From positions 3,286,001 through 3,350,000 of the forward strand of contig NZ_CP019420.1 of assembly GCF_001984215.1 (NCBI RefSeq): 64,000 nt of DNA. Direction: 5' to 3'. This DNA comes from Mycobacterium sp. MS1601. Lineage in GTDB: Bacteria > Actinomycetota > Actinomycetes > Mycobacteriales > Mycobacteriaceae. Positions 7,795 to 16,583 of this stretch are shown here, piece after piece. The notes under the pieces were generated by a model. The model saw nothing but the letters and a program-made list of their open reading frames with translations, was not told the origin of the DNA and did not search any database. The stretch's first letter is position 1. The number at the start of each line of letters is the position of its first letter. A program made the translations under genes and the position numbers.

Positions 7795-8910
7795 TTAGCC
7801 CACGAATGATTTCCAGAGGCCTGATTCCCCAAGCCCAGTGACTCCGTCGCGCCATATTCTTGCCCGGTTTTCTGCGAACTTGTTTGTTTCCCAGCCAAAT
7901 ACGTTTTCAATGCGGCCTGTGGTCAGTTCATCGCCCATTGTCACGATCAGGATTTTGGGCGGTTGCCGACGCGCTAGCCAAGCCCGCTTCAAAAGATCAT
8001 TTACGCACGTATCTTTGAACGAATAGCCAACGATGAGCCAGTGTTCAGAATCGCGAAAATCTGTGTCCGCGATCTCGTAGGCCAGTTGAAATGGATCACG
8101 TTTAACGTGGTCGATCTTGTCATGCTGATTGGCCAGCACAACCAAAGGCTCGGCGTCTATCGCGCCGGTTCTGTATCTCTCCCATAATTCGGGCTTTCTA
8201 GCGATGGCCAGGGGGATCTTTACTTGACGATTGCCGACCCGCCAAAACGTGACGGCACCGTGAAGATCGAGTAGCCGAATTAGGTGCGGTAGGTTGTTTT
8301 TGTCTCGCAGCGGGAAAGCAGAGAAAGGGCTATCGAGAACGTTGTCTATCTGAAATTCACCGTAACCCGCACCTAAGTCGCAAAATTTGCCGTCATATTT
8401 ATCCCTGCTGAACTCCGTTAGAATTAGATCGTCATAGTTCAAGTTGGCAATGGTCACATAACCTGTGAATTGATCTGCAGCGAGGCTGAAAAAATTGGAA
8501 ATGGTGCCAAAGGATCCGTTATCAGGTTTGGAATTTTCTACAATAACTTGTAGCGTGTGCCCGATTCCGCGTTGTCTAACTTCTTGGACGAATTTACGCA
8601 CCTTGGTGATCGCCTGCGACATATCTGGGTTGTCCTCAGTGAGGCTGGCATAGCGATTGAGATCACCCAATATGTCGGACTGGCCACCGAAAGCGCCAAT
8701 TAGGGTTTCGAAATTGGTAGAGGGATCGTCGTCGGCCTTGGCGCGAATCGCAACCTGGCGCATGGCTTGGGCCACTTCGTCACTTCTACCCTCGTATTGC
8801 ACGGTCAGGCGTTCGATGACTTGTTGCGTAATGTTGCTCAACAACAGATTCGTGCTGAAAGCGATGCTCAGCCCGTTTCCGACCAGCATTGCAAGGTTGT
8901 CGTTCGGCAT
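7795..8910 (-). CDS. SIR2-like NAD-binding domain protein, likely defence effector
   Basis: 371 residues from ATG 8910. SIR2-type signatures in order: the N-terminal nucleotide loop VGNGLSIAF (residues 10-18), ANLNYDDL (155-162), a catalytic-type histidine in LHGAV (H217) and the C-terminal IVGYSFKD (293-300). The zinc-finger cysteines of classical deacetylases are not visible, placing it with the stand-alone SIR2-like domains that in ThsA, DSR and related anti-phage proteins destroy NAD+. It is the first gene of the island operon. NADase activity is inferred; the chain contains no obvious second sensor domain, so sensing may lie in its two partners. Confidence 0.78.
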   Translation of the reverse strand: MPNDNLAMLVGNGLSIAFSTNLLLSNITQQVIERLTVQYEGRSDEVAQAMRQVAIRAKADDDPSTNFETLIGAFGGQSDILGDLNRYASLTEDNPDMSQAITKVRKFVQEVRQRGIGHTLQVIVENSKPDNGSFGTISNFFSLAADQFTGYVTIANLNYDDLILTEFSRDKYDGKFCDLGAGYGEFQIDNVLDSPFSAFPLRDKNNLPHLIRLLDLHGAVTFWRVGNRQVKIPLAIARKPELWERYRTGAIDAEPLVVLANQHDKIDHVKRDPFQLAYEIADTDFRDSEHWLIVGYSFKDTCVNDLLKRAWLARRQPPKILIVTMGDELTTGRIENVFGWETNKFAENRARIWRDGVTGLGESGLWKSFVG

Positions 8911-9076
8911 GGCCCCCCCGGGTGTATTGACGTGGCCGTCAGAGGATACCGGCGCGATGCCACTACCTGCGGCAACTCAGCAAATCGAACGTACGTCCTT
9001 GCCGAACAAACTCCGAACAAAATGGCCTGAAAATAAACCTAGGGGAGCTAGTTACCAGCTCTGAGCTGTGGTCTTG

Positions 9077-9150
9077 TGGAGCCGATGACGGGAATCGAAC
9101 CCGCGTATTCAGCTTGGGAAGCTGATGTTCTGCCATTGAACTACATCGGC
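9077..9150 (-). tRNA. glyU: tRNA-Gly (anticodon CCC), CCA encoded
   Basis: Read on the minus strand the gene folds as a cloverleaf: 7-bp acceptor GCCGATG/CATCGGC, anticodon stem TCAGC/GCTGA closing loop TTCCCAA (anticodon CCC, decodes GGG), and a T arm with TTCGATT. The discriminator base is T (9080) and the CCA end is encoded (9077-9079). In M. tuberculosis a tRNA-Gly lies near dcd as well. Its 3' end faces the island on the left, consistent with use as an integration site. Confidence 0.95.
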
Positions 9151-9319
9151 GTGTGGCTAGACAGACTAGCAGGGCATCAGCGGGCGCCGGTCCGGGGCGA
9201 CAAACAGCGTTGTGAGCCCAACCCTGTGTAGAACCTGAAAGGTAGCCCCCAATTGACTTGGCCGATCGGCTAGACTTCGCTCGTCCGCCTTACAGCAAAT
9301 GCATCGGAGTCCAGAAGGT

Positions 9320-10537
9320 ATGGGGTACAACGGGTTTCATCGATCTGTCAAAGCTGGCGTAGCGCTGGCGGGCGTTGGAGCCATCGCCTTCGCGACCGTG
9401 CCGGTGCCGACGCCGCTGGAAGACGTCGTGGTGGCCGCACCTGCGGCCTACGTCGCCCCGCCCCGCGTGGTGAACACCGAGGTCGAGCCCGTCGTTCTGG
9501 CGACCGTCCTGGAGATCCTGGCCAAGGGTGTCGTCGACACCGTTTCGGACACCGTTGAGGCTATCCAGTACGACGTCCCGGCCATCTTCAACCGGGTCGT
9601 CGAGCAGTGGCCGGACATCGAGCTGACCGCCTGGAACCACAGCCTGGTCGCCGCCGCTCTGCTGGCACCCATCGCTCCGCTGGTGGTCGGACCGTTCAAT
9701 TACGCCGTGGCCGATGCCGTGGCCACTGTCTTCCCGCAGTACGGCGACGAGATCCGGCAGGGCATCCCCGAGTTCACCCAGTACGCGTTCTCGCGCCTGG
9801 TCGGGCCGTTCCTGAGCGCCTTCGGCTCCACCGGCGCCATCCATCAGGACTACTACGACGCCGGCATGGAGGGCGACCGCCTGGGCCAGAACCTGGTCCT
9901 GCTCGGTGCGCCGGCCAGGGTCATCGAGGCCTTCCTCTTCGGCGGCTACGGCGACCTGGGGCCGCTGCTGACCGGTGACCCCAATGCTGAGCGCGTGGCC
10001 GCGCCCGGGTTGTTCACCCCGTGGGGACAGTGGCCGGTGGACCGCAACATCAGGACCGAAGACGACGGCCTGCCGGACAACGAGTTCATCCCGCTGTCGG
10101 TCAGTGCTGAGCTCACCGAAACGTCCACGGTCGCGCTGGAGACGACTGTCGAGGACGCGACCGTCACGCAGGCTGCTGTCGAGACGGCTGTCGTCGACGA
10201 AGCCGCCGTGGACACCACGGAGGAGACCACCGAGGAACTGGTCGTCGAGGAAGCCGTCACCGAGGAGACCGTCGCCGACGACGAGACCGAAGAGACCCCG
10301 GCGCCCCGCTTCGGCATCCAGAAGGGCCTCGATGACCTGCGCAAGGGTGTCGAGAACCTCTTCACCGGCGGCAAGAGCGGCGCAGCCAAGTCCTCCGAGA
10401 AGTCGGACGACGCCGACACCGACAAGGCCGACAAGGCCGACAAGGCCGACAAGACCGAGAAGACTGAAAACGCCGACAAGGCAGACAAATCCGAGAAGTC
10501 GGACAAGTCCGATTCGGGCAGCAGCGACTCCGAATAG
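9320..10537 (+). CDS. Exported hypothetical protein with charged Asp/Lys-rich C-terminal tail
   Basis: About 405 residues from ATG 9320 (an ATG at 9299 is possible). Residues 5-45 form a signal-type hydrophobic stretch (VKAGVALAGVGAIAFATVP). A middle region of about 190 residues is Val/Ala/Pro-rich and ordered. Then come long acidic stretches (Thr/Glu/Val repeats) and a tail of repeated DKAD, DKTE and SEKSD units, ending SDSE. It is not a family I can name. Proteins of this design are common in mycobacteria and usually lie in the cell envelope. It sits between tRNA-Gly and dcd, in the position of the exported protein Rv0320, but sequence identity with that was not tested. A hairpin follows its stop. 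Confidence 0.7.
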   Translation: MGYNGFHRSVKAGVALAGVGAIAFATVPVPTPLEDVVVAAPAAYVAPPRVVNTEVEPVVLATVLEILAKGVVDTVSDTVEAIQYDVPAIFNRVVEQWPDIELTAWNHSLVAAALLAPIAPLVVGPFNYAVADAVATVFPQYGDEIRQGIPEFTQYAFSRLVGPFLSAFGSTGAIHQDYYDAGMEGDRLGQNLVLLGAPARVIEAFLFGGYGDLGPLLTGDPNAERVAAPGLFTPWGQWPVDRNIRTEDDGLPDNEFIPLSVSAELTETSTVALETTVEDATVTQAAVETAVVDEAAVDTTEETTEELVVEEAVTEETVADDETEETPAPRFGIQKGLDDLRKGVENLFTGGKSGAAKSSEKSDDADTDKADKADKADKTEKTENADKADKSEKSDKSDSGSSDSE

Positions 10538-10551
10538 CTCGAACCCACCCG

Positions 10552-10585
10552 GCGCGCGGACAGCTTTCCCAAGCTGTTCGCGCGC
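10552..10585 (+). terminator. Hairpin after the exported protein gene
   Basis: A 15-bp stem (10552-10566 with 10571-10585, one G-U pair) closes a TCCC loop 15 bases after the stop codon. There is no T run behind it, as is common for actinobacterial terminators; it may equally be an mRNA-stabilising hairpin before dcd. Confidence 0.5.
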
Positions 10586-10639
10586 TGTGCTGTTGGCCCG
10601 AGGTGCCCACCGGCCACAGCTGGCCGATACGCTCGTCGC

Positions 10640-11212
10640 GTGCTGCTCTCTGACCGCGACATCCGTGCCGAAATCGCCGCCGGACGGTTGGGCATCGACC
10701 CGTTCGACGACACCATGGTGCAGCCGTCGAGCGTCGATGTCCGGCTCGACAATCTGTTCCGCGTGTTCAACAACCTGCGCTACACCCACATCGACCCGGC
10801 GCAGCGCCAAGATGATCTGACCAGCCTCGTGGAGGTGGCTTCGGGGGAGCCGTTCGTGTTGCACCCCGGCGAGTTTGTTCTCGGCTCGACGCTGGAGCTG
10901 TGCACGCTGCCCGACGATCTGGCCGGCCGGCTGGAAGGCAAGTCGTCGCTGGGGCGGCTCGGGCTGCTGACCCACTCGACTGCCGGGTTCATCGACCCGG
11001 GTTTCAGCGGCCACATCACCCTCGAACTCTCCAACGTGGCCAACCTGCCGATCACGCTGTGGCCCGGCATGAAGATCGGGCAGCTGTGCCTGCTGCGGCT
11101 CACCAGCCCGGCCGAACACCCCTACGGCAGCGCCAAGGTGGGCTCGAAGTACCAGGGCCAGCGCGGGCCCACGCCGTCGCGCTCCTACCTGAACTTCGCC
11201 ACGGAAAACTGA
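10640..11212 (+). CDS. dcd: dCTP deaminase (bifunctional dCTP deaminase/dUTPase type)
   Basis: 190 residues from GTG 10640. Converts dCTP to dUTP and, in the mycobacterial enzyme, onward to dUMP. Visible motifs: [11 protein letters not shown] near residue 27-37, the [12 protein letters not shown] loop that holds the triphosphate, [11 protein letters not shown] with the catalytic glutamate region shortly after (TLELSN), and the C-terminal [14 protein letters not shown] lid. Length is exactly that of the family. It supplies dUMP for thymidylate synthesis and keeps uracil out of DNA. Neighbour order matches Rv0321-Rv0322, with one extra gene between it and udgA. Confidence 0.95.
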   Translation: MLLSDRDIRAEIAAGRLGIDPFDDTMVQPSSVDVRLDNLFRVFNNLRYTHIDPAQRQDDLTSLVEVASGEPFVLHPGEFVLGSTLELCTLPDDLAGRLEGKSSLGRLGLLTHSTAGFIDPGFSGHITLELSNVANLPITLWPGMKIGQLCLLRLTSPAEHPYGSAKVGSKYQGQRGPTPSRSYLNFATEN

Positions 11213-11388
11213 AGCGCGAGGTGTGATCCGCGTACCCTGGGACGGGTTGGACCTCGGGGTGTCCAGCTAATCGCACGAAGCTGTAACGCCAGCGCCCGGA
11301 TGATCGATGAAACATCTAGCTGGCAGCAATTGTGGCGTGTGCGGACGGGGTGGACGAGCGCGCTGCAGCAAAGAGTTTTGGAGGGGTA

Positions 11389-13203
11389 GTGGACATCGTA
11401 CTCGGTGTGTCCATGACACCGACCACGGTGCGTATGGTGCTGGTCGAAGGCGAAAAAGCGGACGGCGTCACCGTTGATCACGACGTGTTCGACATCCCTG
11501 CAGGGGATCCGTCGGCAACGGCGCCGCAGCAGGTTGTCGCCGCGATTCTGGGCACCAGGGAGAGTGCCGCCGAAGGCGGTCACCGTCTGGTCGGCACCGG
11601 TGTCACCTGGCGCGATCACGCGGAAGCCGCGGCACTGCGCGACGCATTGGCCGCACACAACATCGACGACGTCATGCTGGTCTCCGAACTGCATGCCGCC
11701 GGAGCGCTGGCACAGGCCGTCGGCAGCGCCGTCGGATACGAGCGCACCGCCCTGATGTTCCTGGAGCGCAACACCGCCACGCTGTCAGTGGTGGACACCT
11801 CCGACGGCTCGATCGTGAGGGTGCAGAGCCACGACCTGCACACCACCGACGCCCTGGCAGAGCTGGCCTCGATGGTGGCCGGACTGGAAACTCTCGAGTC
11901 GCCTCCGCAAGGTGTCTTTGTGGTGGGCTCGGGCGTTGCTGTCGGTGCCATTAAACTGCAGCTGGAATCGGCCACGTCACTGCCGGTCAGCGCGCCCGAG
12001 GAACCCGAAGTCGCGCTCGCCCGTGGAGCCGCGTTGGCCAGCGCCAATGCGCCCCGTTTTGAAGCATCCACCGTTGGCCTGGCCTACTCCGAAGACGGTG
12101 TGGACGGCACCACCGCCGGCGCCGCGCTGGCCGGAATGGCCGCCGCCGACGTCACCCAGGTTGCCGGCATCGGTTACACCGGCGCCCCGGCCGCGCTTGC
12201 CTACAGCCAGGCCGATCCCGATTCGCAGGTGTTCCCCGCCTATACCGAAAGCGAGAGGCCCGAACCACCACAGCAGCAGGGAAGCAAGCCGTTCCTGCTT
12301 GTCGGCAGCGCGTTGACGTCGATCTTCGTCCTCGGTGTCACCGCTCTGGTGATTTCCCTGGCCGTCAGCATCCGCCCCACCGTCGATCAGCGCCCCAGCC
12401 CGGCCGAGAGCGTCATCGTGCCCACTCAGGTGCCCGAAGCGCTGCCGCCCGCACCGGAAGCCGCAGTCCCGCCGCCGCCCGCGCCCGAGACCATCCAGGC
12501 TCCCATGCCCGTGGTGCAGCAGGCCCCGCAACCGCAGGCCCCGCCGCGCACCGTGTACGTGGAAGCCCCCGCGGCACCCGCGCCTGCACCGGCTGCTCCG
12601 GCGCCGGCTCCAGCACCTGCTGCCCCCGCGCCTGCTCCGGCCCCGGCGGCGCCGCCCGTGGTGGCCCCGGTACTTCCGCCGCCGGTGATCCAGCTGCCCC
12701 CGCCGGTGATCCAGCTGCCGAACATCTTCCGGCCGCCGTGGGACCAGCCGCGCAACAACTGGCCGGACTGGAATCCGCCGCGCAACCAGCCCGACGATGA
12801 TGACGACGTGCCTCGGCCGACGCAAACCCAGACGCCCAGGCCGACCCCGACCCAGACGCCGCGGCCCACGCCGACGCAGGAGCCGCAGCGGCCGGATCCG
12901 CCGGTGGTGACGGTGCCCACCGTCCCGCAGGTGCCCGTCGTCGAAGCGCCGTCACGCCCGACGGTTCCGCCGGTGCCGCAGGCACCGTCGATCCAACTGC
13001 CTCAGCTGCCGCAATGGCCGGGCTCCGGGGGCTCGCAGAGCTCCGGTGGTTCGGGCAGTTCGAGCTCCGGTCGTGGCTCCGGTGATTCCAGCGGCTCTGG
13101 CTCAAGTGGTTCAGGTGGCGGCTCCGGTGGGTCGGGTAGTGGCTCCGGCAGCGGTGGAGGTGGCGGCGGCGAACCGCTGCTGCCCCTGTGGCCCTTCGAG
13201 TGA
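11389..13203 (+). CDS. DUF7159-type membrane protein with Pro/Ala-rich and Gly/Ser-rich C-terminal region
   Basis: 604 residues from GTG 11389, chosen because GGAGGGG lies just before it. Residues 1-230 form a globular cytosolic domain beginning VDIVLGVSMTPTTVRMVL, resembling an actin/Hsp70-like ATPase fold without clear phosphate loops; I associate it with the mycobacterial DUF7159 family. One membrane helix lies around residues 300-328. Outside the membrane come about 200 residues rich in Pro, Ala and Val, with repeats such as APAPAAP and TPRPTPTQ, then a Gly/Ser-rich tail ending LLPLWPFE. It is likely anchored in the plasma membrane and reaching into the cell wall. Function unknown. It is a single gene between dcd and udgA. 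Confidence 0.75.
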   Translation: MDIVLGVSMTPTTVRMVLVEGEKADGVTVDHDVFDIPAGDPSATAPQQVVAAILGTRESAAEGGHRLVGTGVTWRDHAEAAALRDALAAHNIDDVMLVSELHAAGALAQAVGSAVGYERTALMFLERNTATLSVVDTSDGSIVRVQSHDLHTTDALAELASMVAGLETLESPPQGVFVVGSGVAVGAIKLQLESATSLPVSAPEEPEVALARGAALASANAPRFEASTVGLAYSEDGVDGTTAGAALAGMAAADVTQVAGIGYTGAPAALAYSQADPDSQVFPAYTESERPEPPQQQGSKPFLLVGSALTSIFVLGVTALVISLAVSIRPTVDQRPSPAESVIVPTQVPEALPPAPEAAVPPPPAPETIQAPMPVVQQAPQPQAPPRTVYVEAPAAPAPAPAAPAPAPAPAAPAPAPAPAAPPVVAPVLPPPVIQLPPPVIQLPNIFRPPWDQPRNNWPDWNPPRNQPDDDDDVPRPTQTQTPRPTPTQTPRPTPTQEPQRPDPPVVTVPTVPQVPVVEAPSRPTVPPVPQAPSIQLPQLPQWPGSGGSQSSGGSGSSSSGRGSGDSSGSGSSGSGGGSGGSGSGSGSGGGGGGEPLLPLWPFE

Positions 13204-13290
13204 CCCACTCGGCATCAGTTGTCACCCCGGGTTCGTGGGGTGCTCAACTCTAGGACGCAGTGACGCCATGGCGTCGGGATAAATTGCCCT

Positions 13291-14616
13291 GTGCGTTGCA
13301 CCGTGATCGGTACCGGCTATCTGGGCGCCACCCATGCCGCAGGCATGGCCGAGCTGGGCCATGATGTGCTCGGAGTCGACGTTGACCCGGACAAAATCGC
13401 CAAGCTGTCCGCTGGTGAGGTCCCGTTCTACGAGCCTGGACTGCGAAAGATGTTGCGCGACAACATCGAGGCCGGACGGCTGCGCTTCACCACCGACTAC
13501 GCCGAAGCCGGTGCCTTCGCCGAGCTGCATTTCCTCGGGGTGGGAACCCCGCAGAAGAAGGGCGAATACGGCGCTGATCTGCGGCACGTCTACAGCGTGA
13601 TCGATGAACTGGTGCCGCGCCTGGCGCAGTCGGCGGTGATCGCCGGCAAGTCGACCGTACCGGTGGGCACGGCCGCCGAACTGGCGCAGCGAGCAAAGAA
13701 ACTGGCGCCCAACGGAATCGACGTGGAAATCGCCTGGAACCCGGAGTTCCTGCGGGAAGGCCACGCAGTCAAGGACACCCTGCATCCTGACCGCATCGTC
13801 ATCGGTGTGCAGCCTGGCTCGCAGCGGGCCGAGGGCATGCTGCGGCAGATGTACGCCTCGATGCTCGACGCCGAGACCCCTTTTCTGGTGTCCGATCTGC
13901 AGACCGCCGAGCTGGTCAAGGTCTCCGCCAATGCCTTTCTGGCGACCAAGATCTCGTTCATCAACGCCATGGCCGAGGTGTGTGAAGCCGCCGACGCCGA
14001 CGTCACCGTCCTGGCCGACGCGCTGGGTTACGATGCGCGTATCGGCCGTCGATTCCTCAACGCGGGCTTGGGTTTCGGCGGGGGATGTCTGCCCAAGGAC
14101 ATCCGCGCGTTCATGGCCCGTGCCGGTGAGTTGGGTGCCAACCAGGCGTTGACCTTCCTGCGTGAGGTCGACAGCATCAACATGCGCCGACGCACCCGGA
14201 TGGTGGAGCTGGCGACCGCTGCGTGCGGCGGCTCGCTGCTGGGCGCCAATGTGGCTGTGCTGGGGGCGGCCTTCAAACCCGAATCCGACGACGTGCGCGA
14301 CTCACCGGCACTCAATGTCGCCGGCCTGCTGCAACTCAACGGCGCCGCGGTGAACGTCTACGATCCGCAGGCAGTCGACAACTCCCGCAAGCTGTTCCCG
14401 ACGCTGAACTACGCCACCTCGGTGCTGGAGGCCTGCGAGCGCGCCGACGTGGTGCTGGTGCTCACCGAATGGCAGGAGTTCGTGGACCTCGATCCGGCGA
14501 CCCTGGCCGACACCGTGCGAGCCAAGGTGATTGTCGACGGCCGCAACTGCCTCGACGACACCCGCTGGCGCGAGGCCGGTTGGCGAATGCACTGCTTGGG
14601 TAGGCGCGTAGCCTGA
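13291..14616 (+). CDS. udgA: UDP-glucose 6-dehydrogenase
   Basis: 441 residues from GTG 13291. Oxidises UDP-glucose to UDP-glucuronate with two NAD+, in the cytosol, for cell-surface sugars. Motifs: N-terminal Rossmann loop GTGYLGATHA, GTPQKKGEYG, the NPEFLREGHAV segment, the central NAFLATKISFINAMAEVCE helix and the catalytic-cysteine loop GFGGGCLPKD (about residue 265), then the C-terminal GAAFKPESDDVRDSPA. All key parts are present. It corresponds to Rv0322. The next gene starts five bases after the stop. Confidence 0.94.
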   Translation: MRCTVIGTGYLGATHAAGMAELGHDVLGVDVDPDKIAKLSAGEVPFYEPGLRKMLRDNIEAGRLRFTTDYAEAGAFAELHFLGVGTPQKKGEYGADLRHVYSVIDELVPRLAQSAVIAGKSTVPVGTAAELAQRAKKLAPNGIDVEIAWNPEFLREGHAVKDTLHPDRIVIGVQPGSQRAEGMLRQMYASMLDAETPFLVSDLQTAELVKVSANAFLATKISFINAMAEVCEAADADVTVLADALGYDARIGRRFLNAGLGFGGGCLPKDIRAFMARAGELGANQALTFLREVDSINMRRRTRMVELATAACGGSLLGANVAVLGAAFKPESDDVRDSPALNVAGLLQLNGAAVNVYDPQAVDNSRKLFPTLNYATSVLEACERADVVLVLTEWQEFVDLDPATLADTVRAKVIVDGRNCLDDTRWREAGWRMHCLGRRVA

Positions 14617-14621
14617 CCAGC

Positions 14622-15344
14622 GTGGATTTCGCTGCGGAGTTTCTGGCCGAGAACCAGGCTTTCGGTTCCCTGATCGCCGCGGGGGATCCCGACGCGGCGG
14701 TCCCTACGTGCCCGGGTTGGACGTTGCAACAACTGTTCCGGCATGTTGGCAGGGGAAACCGGTGGGCTGCGCAGATGGTGGCCGACCGCGCCACCGAGAA
14801 CTTGGACCCGAGACAGGTCCGCGACGGCAAACCTCCGGCCGGCGAAGAGTTGGCCTGGCTGGACGAAGGCGGGCAGCTCCTGGTCTCCGCAGTGGACTCC
14901 GCGGACGACGACGTCTGGACGTTTCTGGGGCCGCGACCGGCGTCGTGGTGGCTGCGGCGACGTCTGCACGAGGTGCTGGTGCACGGCGTCGATGCGGCTC
15001 TGGCGCTTGGCCAGCCCGTGGCCGTGGAGCCGGAACTGGCCGCCGACGCCATCGGCGAACTGCTGGACATCCTCACCTACTTCGACACGGCCTCGGCGGC
15101 GCTGCGGGACGGCCAGTCCATTCATCTGCACTCGACCGATGCCGCCGGTGAGTGGACGGTGACACGCCGCGGGGACGCGGTGTCCTGGAGCGGTGATCAT
15201 GGCAAGGCCAGCGTTGCGCTGCGGGGCACTGCGACCGATCTGCTGCTGGCCCTGACGCGGCGTCAACCCAGGGAAGAATCCGGGATCGAGACTTTCGGCG
15301 ACCAGTCGGTCTGGCAGTCGTGGACCGACCGGGTGTCGTTTTAG
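14622..15344 (+). CDS. TIGR03083 / maleylpyruvate-isomerase-family mycothiol-dependent protein
   Basis: 240 residues from GTG 14622, five bases after udgA. The start has the DinB-like helical layout of the mycothiol-dependent maleylpyruvate isomerase family: PTCPGWTLQQLFRHVGRGNRW with conserved Pro-Gly-Trp and metal-site histidine, and RRRLHEVLVHGVDAALALG with the second His cluster. The C-terminal part is the sterol-carrier-like domain. The individual reaction is unknown. Position matches Rv0332 of M. tuberculosis, which is also followed by a small protein and rmlA. Confidence 0.85.
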   Translation: MDFAAEFLAENQAFGSLIAAGDPDAAVPTCPGWTLQQLFRHVGRGNRWAAQMVADRATENLDPRQVRDGKPPAGEELAWLDEGGQLLVSAVDSADDDVWTFLGPRPASWWLRRRLHEVLVHGVDAALALGQPVAVEPELAADAIGELLDILTYFDTASAALRDGQSIHLHSTDAAGEWTVTRRGDAVSWSGDHGKASVALRGTATDLLLALTRRQPREESGIETFGDQSVWQSWTDRVSF

Positions 15345-15372
15345 GACTCGTCGCAAAAGGTAGGTTTTCATC

Positions 15373-15714
15373 ATGAGCACATCCGAGATCGCCACCGTCC
15401 TCGCCTGGCACGACGCGCTGAACGCCAAGGACCTCGGCACGCTGGTGGACCTGTCCAGCGACGACATCGAGATCGGCGACGCCAACGGCGCCGCTCAGGG
15501 ACTCGAAGCCCTGCAGGAATGGGCGCAGGGCTTCGCCGCTGACGCCACCGTGGGCCGGCTCTATGTGCGCGACGGGCACGTGGTGGCCGAGCAGAGCAAC
15601 GGTGCGACGGCCTACCGCGTTGTCCATGATCAGGTGACGTCGGTGTTCCGGCACCCCGACCTGGCTGCCGCGCTGAAGGCCACCGACCTCACCGAGGACG
15701 ACCTGGACGCCTGA
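15373..15714 (+). CDS. NTF2/SnoaL-like small protein
   Basis: 113 residues. The pattern [27 protein letters not shown] followed by beta strands is that of the nuclear-transport-factor-2-like cone fold. No signal peptide or membrane segment. The stop overlaps the rmlA start (TGATG), so the two are translated together. It matches the place of Rv0333. Function unknown; many of these are small-molecule binding proteins or isomerases. Confidence 0.82.
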   Translation: MSTSEIATVLAWHDALNAKDLGTLVDLSSDDIEIGDANGAAQGLEALQEWAQGFAADATVGRLYVRDGHVVAEQSNGATAYRVVHDQVTSVFRHPDLAAALKATDLTEDDLDA

Positions 15715-16583
15715 TGCGCGGCATCATCCTCGCCGGCGGCTCAGGCACGCGGCTCTATCCGATCACCCTGGGCACCAGCAAGCAGCTGCTGCCGGTGTAC
15801 GACAAGCCGCTGATCTACTACCCGCTGTCGACGCTGATGATGGCCGGTATCCGCGACATCCTGGTGATCACCACCACCGCCGACGCACCGGGTTTTCACC
15901 GTCTACTCGGGGACGGCTCCGCGTTCGGCATCAACTTGACCTACGCCATCCAGGACACCCCCGACGGCTTGGCGCAGGCATTCGTCATCGGCGCCGATCA
16001 CATCGGCAACAACTCGGTGGCATTGGCGTTGGGCGACAACATCTTCTACGGTCCGGGGCTGGGCACCAGCCTCAGCCGGTTCGCCGGCGTGGACGGCGGC
16101 GCCATTTTTGCCTACTGGGTGGCTGACCCTTCGGCATACGGGGTGGTGGAGTTCAGTGCCGACGGGGTGGCGCTGAACCTGGAAGAGAAGCCGCTGACTC
16201 CCAAGTCGCACTATGCGGTACCGGGGCTGTATTTCTACTCCGGCGACGTGGTCGACATCGCCCGATCGCTACGCCCCTCCGCCCGAGGCGAATACGAGAT
16301 CACCGAGATCAACCAGACCTACCTGAACCAGGGCAGGCTGACCGTCGAGGTGATGGCCCGCGGCACCGCCTGGCTGGACACCGGCACCTTCGATTCCCTG
16401 CTGGACGCCAGCGATTACGTGCGCACCATCGAACGGCGCCAGGGACTGAAGATCTCCATCCCCGAAGAGGTGGCTTGGCGGATGGGCTTCATCGACGACG
16501 AGCAGTTGGCGCGGCGCGCACAGGGACTCATCAAGTCCGGGTATGGCGGTTACCTGCTGGAGTTGTTGGGGCGCCAGGGGTAG
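15714..16583 (+). CDS. rmlA: Glucose-1-phosphate thymidylyltransferase
   Basis: 289 residues. First step of dTDP-L-rhamnose synthesis: dTTP plus glucose-1-phosphate gives dTDP-glucose. Rhamnose is part of the arabinogalactan linker, so the gene is expected to be essential. Signatures: [16 protein letters not shown] with the nucleotide-binding Arg, [18 protein letters not shown] with the catalytic Lys, ALGDNIFYG with the metal Asp, and VVEF / [20 protein letters not shown]. Length is typical. It is Rv0334-like. The last 53 bases overlap the convergent YibE/F gene. Confidence 0.96.
   Translation: MRGIILAGGSGTRLYPITLGTSKQLLPVYDKPLIYYPLSTLMMAGIRDILVITTTADAPGFHRLLGDGSAFGINLTYAIQDTPDGLAQAFVIGADHIGNNSVALALGDNIFYGPGLGTSLSRFAGVDGGAIFAYWVADPSAYGVVEFSADGVALNLEEKPLTPKSHYAVPGLYFYSGDVVDIARSLRPSARGEYEITEINQTYLNQGRLTVEVMARGTAWLDTGTFDSLLDASDYVRTIERRQGLKISIPEEVAWRMGFIDDEQLARRAQGLIKSGYGGYLLELLGRQG

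Larger units (their letters stand above)
5894..9076. mobile_element. Small genomic island at tRNA-Gly(CCC) with integrase remnant and SIR2 operon
   Basis: This stretch lies between TspO and the 3' end of tRNA-Gly on the minus strand, the classical target side for tyrosine integrases. It holds an integrase remnant and three genes of clearly lower GC than the flanks (many A/T-ending codons, visible over 6500-8900). The surrounding tRNA-Gly and dcd genes are mycobacterial backbone. I found no convincing copy of the tRNA 3' end at the left border, so the boundaries are approximate and the attachment site is inferred. Confidence 0.6.

Noticed and set aside
9290..11119. Very long minus-strand frame opposite the exported protein and dcd
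   Set aside because: It lies antisense to dcd and the exported protein, has shadow-type composition (Gly/Val/Asp/Arg), and no ribosome site or known domain.
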